A stretch of 64,000 bases of DNA. It comes from CAZZEX01 sp964653285 (GTDB lineage: Bacteria; Chloroflexota; Anaerolineae; B4-G1). Location of the stretch: positions 4,971 to 68,970 of the forward strand of contig CAZZEX010000014.1 of assembly GCA_964653285.1 (NCBI GenBank), given 5' to 3'. Position 1 is the first letter of the stretch. Every line of letters begins with the position of its first letter. Position numbers and translations under genes: made by a program. A model generated the notes under the pieces. The model made no database searches, was not told the DNA's origin, and saw only the letters and a list, made by a program, of their open reading frames with translations. Shown in pieces: positions 56,059 through 63,491 of the stretch.

Positions 56059-56777
56059 ACCAAAGCCTCGCGTTGATGCCGGACGAGGTGGGCGATACCC
56101 TGCGCCGCCAGATCCAGCATGTGATCGAGAGCCTCTCGCGAGAAGGGTATGCCTTCGGCCGTGCCTTGCACCTCGACCAGGCGACCATCGTCCGTCATCA
56201 CGACGTTGAAATCCACCTCGGCGTTGTGATCCTCGGCATAGCACAGGTCAAGCTGCACTTCGCCGCTCACTATGCCGACGCTGACCGCGGCCACCGGTGG
56301 CCTCAACGCCTCTGGTGGCACCAGGCTCCGCTTAGCCAGGCGGCGCAGCGCCAGGGCCACGGCGAGGTAGCCGCCGGTGACAGCAGCAGTGCGGGTACCA
56401 CCATCGGCCTGGAACACGTCACAGTCCACGACCAGCGTGCGCTCACCCAGCAAGTCGAGATCCACAGCAGCACGCAGGGAGCGCCCGATAAAACGGCGAA
56501 TCTCCTGAGTCCGCCCCCGCAACCCCTGAGTCTCACGGGGCATGCGGGTGTGGGTAGAGCGGGGGAGCAGGGCATACTCAGCGGTCAACCACCCCACCCC
56601 ACCCCCGGCCATCCAGGCCGGCACTTTCTCCTCGACACTGACGTTGCACAGCACACGGGTGCGGCCCATCTCGACCAGTACCGAGCCCTCAGGGTACTCA
56701 ACGTAGTTCAGGATGAAATTGACCGGGCGGAGTTCATCGGGCCGGCGGCCGTCAGGGCGTGTTGGATGGTGGGACAT
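56055..56777 (-). CDS. rph: Ribonuclease PH
   Basis: Phosphorolytic 3'-5' exoribonuclease that trims tRNA ends. The 240-residue protein opens MSHHPTRPDGRRPDELRPVN and shows MGRTRVLCNVSVEEKVP, then LLPRSTHTRMPRET, RTQEIRRFIGRSLRAAVDL and DCDVFQADGGTRTAAVTGGY, the phosphate-binding and hexamer surfaces of the family. I chose ATG 56777; an in-frame ATG at 56807 would add ten residues. Ribosome site is weak. The next gene starts inside its stop codon. A tRNA gene lies 3 kb downstream. Confidence 0.94.
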   Translation of the reverse strand: MSHHPTRPDGRRPDELRPVNFILNYVEYPEGSVLVEMGRTRVLCNVSVEEKVPAWMAGGGVGWLTAEYALLPRSTHTRMPRETQGLRGRTQEIRRFIGRSLRAAVDLDLLGERTLVVDCDVFQADGGTRTAAVTGGYLAVALALRRLAKRSLVPPEALRPPVAAVSVGIVSGEVQLDLCYAEDHNAEVDFNVVMTDDGRLVEVQGTAEGIPFSREALDHMLDLAAQGIAHLVRHQREALV

Positions 56778-56810
56778 ATTCGGTAACATTTTCATCTGAC
56801 TTGACACGGG

Positions 56811-58670
56811 TTATGGAGCCCACGAGAGTTGCTGCGTCGTCCAGTCGGGGAGGCTGGGACCGAGGGTGAGTATCTTGTGCGGGTCTTCTCCGTTCGGTCC
56901 CATCAGGTAGAGACCCCAGGCCCCGTCCCGGTTGGAGACGAAGGCCAGGCCGGAGCCATCCGGGGCCCAGGCGGGAAGGCCATCGGAGGCCGGGTCGTCG
57001 GTGAGCCTCACGACGCCACCCGTGATACTGAGCAGGTAGATTTCCCAGTTGCCAGTGACGTCGGACATGTAGGCCAGCATCCCGCCGCCGGGAGCCCAGT
57101 TCAACCCGACGTCGTTGATGCTGGCGGTGAGACGGGTGGGTGGCTGGTCGTCGTCGGGGTTGTCCACGAAGATGCCACAGGTCCCGCCAGCCTCGCAGCC
57201 GGTCCAGGCCAGCAGACCGGTGGGCCCCCACGCGGGGCCCTTTCCGGCCGCGTGCACCCTCGGCTCGGCCGAACCGTCCGTCGGCACGACGGTAATCTGC
57301 CACGTACCGGCGGCTTCTTGCACAGCGTAGGCCATACGGCTGCCATCGGGCGAGAAGGTGGGCCAGGCCAGACCTGCGCCCGCAGCCAGTTGCCGTGGTG
57401 CAGCCTCCCCAGGCACCAGCAGCGAGATGCCTGGGGAGAGCAGGTTGCGATACCCCAGGGCTCCACTGCCCCATAGCCAGCAGGGCTGGTCGCCCCCCCC
57501 AGTCATCCTCATCAGGCGTCCATCGGCGAAAAGGGCATATACGTCGTAGAGGCCAGTCTGTGTGTTATAGGCGGGGTACGCCAGCCGGCCTATGGTGAAG
57601 CCCGGTGGCGGTTCGGTCAGCGTGATGGGCAGCGTGCCGGTGATCGGCGCGATGGGAGTGGGTGTGGCAATCAGGCAGATCTGGGCTGCTTCGGTCCGTT
57701 TCTGTTCAATTTCGGGATCGGCCATCAGTTGCGCTGCCTGTGCGTATTGCTCCTCGGCCGGGCACATCTCCCCCTGGGCATACCAGGCGTCGCCATGAGT
57801 TACGTGGGCGAGGTAGAGGCGCCGGAAGACATCTTTGTAACTGGGCTCAGCGGCGTAGAGTCGCTCAAAGCGCTCAATGCAGTGCTCCCAGTCCACCCCC
57901 CAGTAGCCCAGCGCGGTCATGTACTGTATCGCCAGGCTGCGCTGGGTCAGTGCATCCTCGTCCAGTGGGCGCAGCGCCACTGCCTGGTCAAGGTAGAAGA
58001 TGCCCTCTTCAAACCGGTCATCATCCAGCAACGCCATCCCCGCGTTGTAGAGGCTGGTGAAAAGCATCTCCTCGACCGCTTCGGCCTCGTAAGTCGGGTC
58101 TAATACGCGCAGTTGGGTGAGCACGGCGGCTGCCTCTTCCCACTGCTCGGCCTCGTAGTGGGCTATGACTCTCCGATATAGGTCGTCCACGATAATTTCG
58201 TAGCTCTCCGAGGTAGGGGTAGGACGGGCGGCGATGCGTGCCTGTGCTTCGGTGATGCCCTGTTGGGAGAAAGGGTGGTCGGGATCAAGGTCGAGCACGT
58301 ATTCAAATTCGGCGATGGCGAGTTCGTATTCACCGCCATCGAGTCGCTCTAACCCGGCGCGGTAGTGTCGTTCGGCCAGTTCCTGGCGTTGCCGCTCCCG
58401 GTCGCGTTCCCCCCGGTAGAGACCGCCGTAGGCCGCTCCTCCTACGCTCAACGCCAGCAGGCAAAGGAACCCTATCGTCCACAATAGGATCGGTCGTAGG
58501 CGCTGCCAGCGCGTGGGTGCTTCTGAGTCCGGTGTGGGGGTTGCAGCAACGGAGGCAGCCCGCCCGGACCGCGAGGCATGCATAGGTTGCGTCTCCTCCA
58601 CCATCGTGCCGCATTGTGGGCAGAGGAGTAGATTATCAGGGACTTGGGTTCCACATTTGGGGCAGCGCAT
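56811..58670 (-). CDS. Zinc-ribbon, TPR and beta-propeller (TolB-like) membrane protein
   Basis: A 619-residue protein with, in order: a zinc ribbon MRCPKCGTQVPDNLLLCPQC (residues 1-20), a Ser/Pro linker, one transmembrane helix (LRPILLWTIGFLCLLALSVG, about 60-80), TPR-like helical repeats (RHYRAGLERLDGGEYELAIA and following, about 100-300) and a C-terminal propeller of WD40/PD40-like blades (SPDGSRMAYAVQEAAGTWQI, APGGGMLAYMSDVTGNWEIY, APDGSGLAFVSNRDGAWGLY). ATG 58668-58670 is used. It resembles sensor or scaffold proteins that test external ligands. Upstream lies a well-formed promoter flanked by 10-bp inverted repeats. Confidence 0.85.
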   Translation of the reverse strand: MRCPKCGTQVPDNLLLCPQCGTMVEETQPMHASRSGRAASVAATPTPDSEAPTRWQRLRPILLWTIGFLCLLALSVGGAAYGGLYRGERDRERQRQELAERHYRAGLERLDGGEYELAIAEFEYVLDLDPDHPFSQQGITEAQARIAARPTPTSESYEIIVDDLYRRVIAHYEAEQWEEAAAVLTQLRVLDPTYEAEAVEEMLFTSLYNAGMALLDDDRFEEGIFYLDQAVALRPLDEDALTQRSLAIQYMTALGYWGVDWEHCIERFERLYAAEPSYKDVFRRLYLAHVTHGDAWYAQGEMCPAEEQYAQAAQLMADPEIEQKRTEAAQICLIATPTPIAPITGTLPITLTEPPPGFTIGRLAYPAYNTQTGLYDVYALFADGRLMRMTGGGDQPCWLWGSGALGYRNLLSPGISLLVPGEAAPRQLAAGAGLAWPTFSPDGSRMAYAVQEAAGTWQITVVPTDGSAEPRVHAAGKGPAWGPTGLLAWTGCEAGGTCGIFVDNPDDDQPPTRLTASINDVGLNWAPGGGMLAYMSDVTGNWEIYLLSITGGVVRLTDDPASDGLPAWAPDGSGLAFVSNRDGAWGLYLMGPNGEDPHKILTLGPSLPDWTTQQLSWAP

Positions 58671-58681
58671 CCAATCTCTCT

Positions 58682-58734
58682 CTGGACAAGTTGGGCGACG
58701 AGTGATTATAGCCTTTTTGGCCGGACTTGTCCAG
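58682..58734 (-). promoter_or_regulatory. Promoter with flanking inverted repeat (operator candidate)
   Basis: On the minus strand TGGACA (58733-58728), 17-base spacer, TATAAT (58710-58705). Arms CTGGACAAGT (58682-58691) and ACTTGTCCAG (58725-58734) form a perfect 10-bp inverted repeat; the second arm covers the minus-35 and the first covers the early transcript. Confidence 0.7.
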
Positions 58735-58767
58735 TGAAGAATAATGTGTGTTGTGAGGGACGTTGGC

Positions 58768-58796
58768 TTGGCGATGCTCTGCATTTGTGCTATACT
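58768..58796 (+). promoter_or_regulatory. Promoter of the metallophosphoesterase gene
   Basis: TTGGCG (58768-58773), 17-base spacer ending TTGTGC, TATACT (58791-58796). The leader is about 12 bases and contains AGGGGGG before ATG 58815. Confidence 0.65.
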
Positions 58797-58814
58797 GCCC
58801 TTCCAGGGGGGGCA

Positions 58815-60311
58815 ATGGAAGAACACAACCTGCTGATCGTGAGCGACCTGCATCTGAGCGAGGGATTAGACTCGGCGAGTGGCAAGTTCTCCCGCCTGGA
58901 GGATTTCCTGTTCGACGATGCTTTTGCGCGCTTCCTGCGCTATCACGAGGGAGTCAGGAGGCAACCCCGCTTCGGTGGCCGCCCGTGGATGCTGATCATC
59001 AACGGCGACCTGTTTGACTTCCTGCAGGTGGTCTCGTTGCCACGGGAGGGAAGGCTGCTGCGGATTATCAAAGGGTTAGAACGCCGCAAGGAACTACGCC
59101 TCAACGAGCGGGATTACGGGCTGGGGACGACGGCTGAGGAATCAGAGTGGAAACTCAAACAGATTGCCCGCGGTCACCGTCGTTTCTTCGCTGCGCTGGG
59201 TTGGTTTGTAGCACATGGCAATCACGTCGCCGTGGTCAAGGGTAACCACGACGTCGAACTCCATTGGCCTATGGTACAAGAGCGGGTCATCACAGAGGTG
59301 GGGCGGGCGTACACGCGGGAGCGGCTGATGCTCGACGATGGCCCGCCTGTCACGTCGGAGGAATTCCAGGCGCGCATTCACTTCTACCCCTGGTTCTACT
59401 ACGAGCCAGGACGCGTCTACGCCGAGCACGGCGGGCAGTACGAAGCGGCCAACCACTTTCGCGACTACCTCAATCCGGCGCTACCTGAAGATCCGGAGCA
59501 TATCGAATTGCCGTGGGGGAGTCTCTTTGTACGCTACCTGTTCAACAAGGTAGAGGACGTGCATCCCTTCGCCGACAACGTCAAGCCAATCACGCGCTAC
59601 CTGGGATGGGCATTCAGGAAGGACCCAATCGGGACAATTGAGATACTCGTGACCCGTAGCATGGTCTTCTTGCGAGCCTTCTGGAACGTGGCGCGTAAGA
59701 CGGTGACATCCGCGCTCCACGATGCGGGTGGGCCAGGGCAGCCTGGGCAGCCCGGCCCTGTTCCTCTGCCACCGGACGTGGCGGAAAAGATTGCTACGCT
59801 GGCGCAGCAGCGGGTGGATGCTTCGTGGCAGGAATGGATCGGATCAGCAGTACAGGGCTTGCTTTCCCTGCTGATGACCCTGATTACTGTCACCTTCGTC
59901 GTCCTCGCGGGGCTGACCCTCACCGGCGGCCTGAGTTGGCTGACGGTTGTGTACCTGGGGGCGGCGACGTTGGCTTACTTCCTGCGTCGGGGGTTGAAAC
60001 GCAATTTCGCCTATCTCTTCGAGAGTGACTATCTGCTGCACGCGGCACGCGGGTTGGAGCAGATTCTGAAACCCGCCCCCGTGGTTCGCTATATCGTCCT
60101 GAGCCACAGCCATCAGGCTGCCCTGGAACGACTGGAGCAGACCTGGTACGTCAACACGGGAGCCTGGGTGCCAGTCTTCGAGGAGGAAGGGCCAATCGAG
60201 GGGCAGGAGGAATTGACCTTCTTCCGCCTGGCCTGGGGATACGAGGGCACGCCGGAATTGCTGCACTGGGATGATGCGGCGGGGGCCCCAGCGCGAGTAG
60301 TGCTGCGGTAG
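58815..60311 (+). CDS. Metallophosphoesterase with membrane helices
   Basis: A 498-residue calcineurin-like phosphoesterase. Metal-site motifs in order: VSDLHLSEG (about 9-17), INGDLFDFLQ (about 62), VKGNHDVELHWP (about 141-152), YAEHGGQYEAAN and a final SHSHQAALERL (about 435). Two hydrophobic helices are inserted before the last motif (SLLMTLITVTFVVLAGLTLT and SWLTVVYLGAATLAYFL, about 355-395), so the enzyme is probably membrane bound. Substrate could be a lipid-linked phosphate such as UDP-diacylglucosamine (LpxH class) or pyrophosphate lipid, but Chloroflexota generally lack lipid A. The gene is divergent from the beta-propeller gene. Confidence 0.85.
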   Translation: MEEHNLLIVSDLHLSEGLDSASGKFSRLEDFLFDDAFARFLRYHEGVRRQPRFGGRPWMLIINGDLFDFLQVVSLPREGRLLRIIKGLERRKELRLNERDYGLGTTAEESEWKLKQIARGHRRFFAALGWFVAHGNHVAVVKGNHDVELHWPMVQERVITEVGRAYTRERLMLDDGPPVTSEEFQARIHFYPWFYYEPGRVYAEHGGQYEAANHFRDYLNPALPEDPEHIELPWGSLFVRYLFNKVEDVHPFADNVKPITRYLGWAFRKDPIGTIEILVTRSMVFLRAFWNVARKTVTSALHDAGGPGQPGQPGPVPLPPDVAEKIATLAQQRVDASWQEWIGSAVQGLLSLLMTLITVTFVVLAGLTLTGGLSWLTVVYLGAATLAYFLRRGLKRNFAYLFESDYLLHAARGLEQILKPAPVVRYIVLSHSHQAALERLEQTWYVNTGAWVPVFEEEGPIEGQEELTFFRLAWGYEGTPELLHWDDAAGAPARVVLR

Positions 60312-60319
60312 ATTCTGGC

Positions 60320-61387
60320 TTACAGTATTCCCATCTGGCTGTGATCGCCCAGCGTCATTTTGTATGCTTTCGGCTTGATGGGAGAGCGCACCAGGCTGAC
60401 GTGCCGGCCGATGAGGCTATCCTGGATGCGGGCCGGGATGTCACGGATCAGGCTGTGCTCCAGGACGATGGCCCGCTCAATCTCGCTATCCTCAACCACG
60501 ACGTCGTGGTAGATCGAGGTAAATGGGCCAATGTAGGAATTGACGATGCGGGTGTGCTCGCCGATGATGGTCGGGCCCCGGATGACACTGTTGACGATTT
60601 CCGCCCCCACCTGGATAGTAACGCGGCTGTCTACCTCAGAGTCACGATCTACATAGCCCTCGATCTTTGGCGTCAGTTCCTCCAATACCAGGCCGTTGGC
60701 CTCTAGCATGTCGCCAGGACGGCCCGTGTCAATCCACCAGCCTCGGTGGACGTAGGGGTAGACCAGGTAGTCGTGCTCCACCAGCCATTGGATGGCATCG
60801 GTGATCTCCAGTTCGCCCCGCCAGGAGGGAGTGATGTTCTCCACCGCCTCGTGGACGTGGTGGTCGAACATATAGATGCCGACCAGCGCCAGGTCGGATG
60901 CTGGCTCCTTCGGCTTTTCGACCAATTGCACGATGCGTCCCTCCTCGTCCAGTTCGGCCACGCCGTATTGCTCTGGGTGTGACACCCGCGTGAGGACAAT
61001 CTGGCTGTCCCAATCGCTTGTGGCGAATTGTTCGATGAGTCCCGAGATGCCTCCCTGGATGACGTTGTCACCGAGGAACATCACGAAACGGTCATCGCCC
61101 AGAAAGTCCTGGCTCACCTTGACGGCATGGGCCAGTCCCAGAGGTTGCTCCTGGTAGATATAGGTGATCTCGACGCCCCATCGTCCGCCCTGTCCGGCGG
61201 CAGTCTTGATCTCCTCAGCGGTGTCACCCACGACGATACCGATGTCGGTGATACCAGCGTCGCGGATGGCCTCGATGACACGAAAGAGTACCGGCTTGTT
61301 GGCGACGGGGATGAGTTGCTTGGCGCTGGTGTAGGTCAGTGGGTAGAGACGGGTACCTTTGCCTCCGCTGAGGATCAGACCTTTCAT
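60320..61387 (-). CDS. Sugar nucleotidyltransferase (RmlA-type, long form)
   Basis: A 355-residue enzyme making a dTDP- or UDP-sugar from sugar-1-phosphate. The N-terminal pyrophosphorylase domain starts MKGLILSGGKGTRLYPLTY, with LGDNVIQGG and VEKPKEPASDLALVGIYMFD; the C-terminal part (DSRVTIQVGAEIVNSVIRGP onward) is a left-handed beta-helix. This long architecture matches the Streptomyces StrD/long RmlA group better than classical 290-residue RmlA. It is encoded with the CpsD and Wzz genes, so its product probably feeds an exopolysaccharide or glycan. Confidence 0.92.
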   Translation of the reverse strand: MKGLILSGGKGTRLYPLTYTSAKQLIPVANKPVLFRVIEAIRDAGITDIGIVVGDTAEEIKTAAGQGGRWGVEITYIYQEQPLGLAHAVKVSQDFLGDDRFVMFLGDNVIQGGISGLIEQFATSDWDSQIVLTRVSHPEQYGVAELDEEGRIVQLVEKPKEPASDLALVGIYMFDHHVHEAVENITPSWRGELEITDAIQWLVEHDYLVYPYVHRGWWIDTGRPGDMLEANGLVLEELTPKIEGYVDRDSEVDSRVTIQVGAEIVNSVIRGPTIIGEHTRIVNSYIGPFTSIYHDVVVEDSEIERAIVLEHSLIRDIPARIQDSLIGRHVSLVRSPIKPKAYKMTLGDHSQMGIL

Positions 61388-61402
61388 TTGGTGCCTCCCT
61401 GG

Positions 61403-62062
61403 TTAATATCCTCCTAGCGCTACGTCGCGTGGCGCGTTGTTCAACACGGCTCCTATGACACGGACGTGCACCCTCTCCAACAATTCCCTGGCCCGTTGAG
61501 CGTGCTCCCGTCGGGTGCGCCCGGCGCAGACGACCAGTAGCACGCCATCCACCTTGGTGCCCAACACGGCGGCGTCCGTCACGGCTACGACGGGCGGTGC
61601 GTCGAAGAGGACGACGTCAGCGCGTGCCTTGAGCGCGGCGATGACCTGCTCCATCTTGCGCGAGCCGAGGATGTCGGCCGGGTTGGGGGGCAGCGGGCCG
61701 CTGGGCACCAGCCACAGGTTGTCCACGCCGACGTCTATCAGCGGTGGATCGTCTAGCGCTGCTTCCTCGACAATCATGGTGGTCAGCCCCCGGTCATTTG
61801 CGACGCCGAAGATCTCGTGCAGGCCGGGGCGGCGCAGGTCGGCGTCCACCAGGATGGTACGCCGTTCTCCCTGTGCCATCGTGACCGCCAGGTTGGCCAG
61901 GACGGTGGACTTGCCCTCGCCCGGTGCAGCCGAGGTGACGACCAGCGTCTCGATGGGTTTATCGAGTGCAGCAAAGGTCAGATTAGTGCGCAGCGTGCGG
62001 TAGGCTTCGGCCGCCGGGCTGCGGGGATTGGTCAGGGTGATTAAATCATGTTGCTCAGCCAT
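61403..62062 (-). CDS. CpsD/CapB-like cytosolic BY-kinase domain protein
   Basis: A 219-residue P-loop protein with Walker A SAAPGEGKSTVLANLAVTMA (about residues 44-63), Walker A-prime ILVDADLRRPGLHE (about 72-85) and Walker B VVLFDAPPVVAV (about 150). The Tyr-rich C-terminal tail used for autophosphorylation is almost absent: it ends RDVALGGY with one Tyr. It could act with the Wzz-like proteins to control polysaccharide length. The order here is Wzz, CpsD, nucleotidyltransferase on the minus strand. Confidence 0.9.
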   Translation of the reverse strand: MAEQHDLITLTNPRSPAAEAYRTLRTNLTFAALDKPIETLVVTSAAPGEGKSTVLANLAVTMAQGERRTILVDADLRRPGLHEIFGVANDRGLTTMIVEEAALDDPPLIDVGVDNLWLVPSGPLPPNPADILGSRKMEQVIAALKARADVVLFDAPPVVAVTDAAVLGTKVDGVLLVVCAGRTRREHAQRARELLERVHVRVIGAVLNNAPRDVALGGY

Positions 62063-62111
62063 AGGTTACCCCTTGGTTAGTTAGTGAAGTAGGAACGCGG
62101 TTACCACGCCC

Positions 62112-62762
62112 TTACTCGGTGGAGGGAATCGCGCCCACCACGACCAGATTCAGTTGGCGCTCCACGTCTTGAGGGGTGCGCACGATGCCCGCCTCGAGCC
62201 ATTCCAGGAAGAAAATGACCACGCCGGCGATCACCAGCCCGAAGATGCCTCCCGCGGCAGTGACAACCTTGGTCTTGGGCCACGACTGGACGTAGGTAGG
62301 CTGATCCAGCAACTCGGCTTCGACACGATCCTCCTTACGCTGTTTCTGGTTCTCGTCGTCACGCCACTCGATGAACAGATCGGACCAGGTACGGGCGATG
62401 CGGTTGGCTACGTCGCCATCGTAGTTCTCAACGTCAATCTGAATAACAAACCGCGACTCATCGGAAGCGATGATGACGCCGCTCATCAACTTCTCTGGTT
62501 TCATAGGAAGTTCGCGGCGCTCGATCACTTGCTGTGCCCAGTCACGGGTGTACATGCGGGCCACGTAGGAACGGAGCAACCACTTTGCCGATTGGGTGAG
62601 GCCCAGGTCAGGGCGGACTTTGACAAGAACCTGGGCGCTGGACTTGTAGACCGGCGTCTGCAGTCTGCTGAAGACGAGAGCACTGCCGGCGGTCAGCACG
62701 ACAGCGACGACGATGATCCACCAGCGTTTGCGCAGGATACGAATGTAGTCTCCAAGTTCCAT
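62112..62762 (-). CDS. Wzz/chain-length determinant-like protein
   Basis: A 216-residue membrane protein with N-terminal helix (WWIIVVAVVLTAGSALVFS, about 14-32), an external domain with YKSSAQVLVKVRPDLGLTQS and a second helix near the C-terminus (VVTAAGGIFGLVIAGVVIFF, about 165-185). The shape fits Wzz-family length regulators paired with CpsD kinases. It begins MELGDYIRILRKRWWIIVVA. Upstream is a region of repeats and a broken gene, then a second Wzz-like gene. Confidence 0.87.
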   Translation of the reverse strand: MELGDYIRILRKRWWIIVVAVVLTAGSALVFSRLQTPVYKSSAQVLVKVRPDLGLTQSAKWLLRSYVARMYTRDWAQQVIERRELPMKPEKLMSGVIIASDESRFVIQIDVENYDGDVANRIARTWSDLFIEWRDDENQKQRKEDRVEAELLDQPTYVQSWPKTKVVTAAGGIFGLVIAGVVIFFLEWLEAGIVRTPQDVERQLNLVVVGAIPSTE

Positions 62763-62805
62763 CGTTTGTCATCTCCTCAGGGAAGCGGGCGGTATTGTAC
62801 CATGT

Positions 62806-62842
62806 CAATGAACAATTAACAATTAAACAATGAGCAATGTCA
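62806..62842. repeat. AACAATTAA word repeat
   Basis: ATGAACAATTAACAATTAAA and following AACAATGAGCAATGTCATTG. Complementary words (TTCATTGTTAATTG, CATTGTTCATTTACG) occur at 63467-63497, so the two copies flank the broken four-helix-bundle gene in opposite orientation. Confidence 0.65.
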
Positions 62843-62917
62843 TTGTCAGCGGCCGGTTTTGCTGCGGGGACTCTGACGCGCGTTTTGCACGATGGCGTAC
62901 AGATATCATCTCAACAT

Positions 62918-62972
62918 GTAGGGGCGAACCCTCGTGGTCGCCCTCTTGGGCAGGTACAAGGCCTGCCCCTAC
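62918..62972. repeat. GTAGGGGC palindromic repeat
   Basis: GTAGGGGC (62918-62925) and GCCCCTAC (62965-62972) enclose inner GGGCAGG/CCTGCCC words. It overlaps the TAG stop of the four-helix-bundle pseudogene. Confidence 0.65.
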
Positions 62973-63453
62973 CCCGATTTATTGAAAAGATACGCGTACA
63001 GGATGCGGACGAGTTCGTCGCTTTCCTGGATCAAGGCCCGGACTTCGTCATCGTCGAGCAGGGCCGCCTGGATGATGCACAGCCAGTAACGGGTCTCCCG
63101 TGTCTCCTTGTGCGCAATGCTCATCTTGTAGATAGAATCCCGCTTGGACTCAGCTGCATCGCAGCAATTCCCGTTTTAGGGATAAATTGAGGAGTGAGGC
63201 ATCCTCAGATGCCGGTTTAGGTCTTGCAGGCGCCGTTCGCGTCTGAGGACGCTCTCTCCTCGCAGTCAAAACGGGAATTGCTGGCTGCATCGGCTTCCTC
63301 CACGTTTGACCCAACGGATGTTGCCGACCGCACGACTTGTCTGCCGATCTCAACCCCGGCAACGGTACGGGGCAGTCGGTTGACCAGTTTCACCACCTGT
63401 ACCGCAAACTCAAACGTCCGCTCCTGTATATCAAATCTCTTCTCGCTCTTCAC
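62969..63453 (-). pseudogene. Four-helix-bundle protein gene interrupted by a MITE-like element
   Basis: Begins GTG 63451-63453 with GGAGGGG upstream (MKSEKRFDIQERTFEFAVQV, then VKLVNRLPRTVAGVEIGRQV and TSVGSNVEEADAA), the first half of the small four-helix-bundle (S23/IVP-like) family. The second half is in frame after the insertion, from AESKRDSIYKMSIAHKETRE to ESDELVRILYAYLFNKSG and stop TAG at 62969-62971. Removing 63162-63283 and one copy of the 9-bp duplication restores NVEEADAAESKRDS and a complete protein of about 118 residues. The insertion is therefore recent. Native role of this family is unclear; it is often carried by mobile-type loci. Confidence 0.9.
63162..63283. mobile_element. 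122-bp MITE-like insertion with 9-bp target duplication
   Basis: Terminal inverted repeats of 16 bases: CAGCAATTCCCGTTTT (63162-63177) and AAAACGGGAATTGCTG (63268-63283). Perfect direct duplication GCTGCATCG flanks it (63153-63161 and 63284-63292). There is no coding capacity, so a transposase must be supplied in trans. It interrupts a four-helix-bundle gene. Confidence 0.93.
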
Positions 63454-63491
63454 GGTCCCCTCCCTTTGTTCATTGTTAATTGACTCATTGT

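Noticed and set aside
56059..56244. N-terminal extension of the peptidase-like protein
   Set aside because: It is an out-of-frame read of rph; the GTG at 56058 overlaps the rph stop and precedes a proper signal anchor.
62837..63190. Plus-strand frame ending IAAIPVLGIN
   Set aside because: It is the reverse read of the four-helix-bundle gene's second half and of a palindromic repeat.
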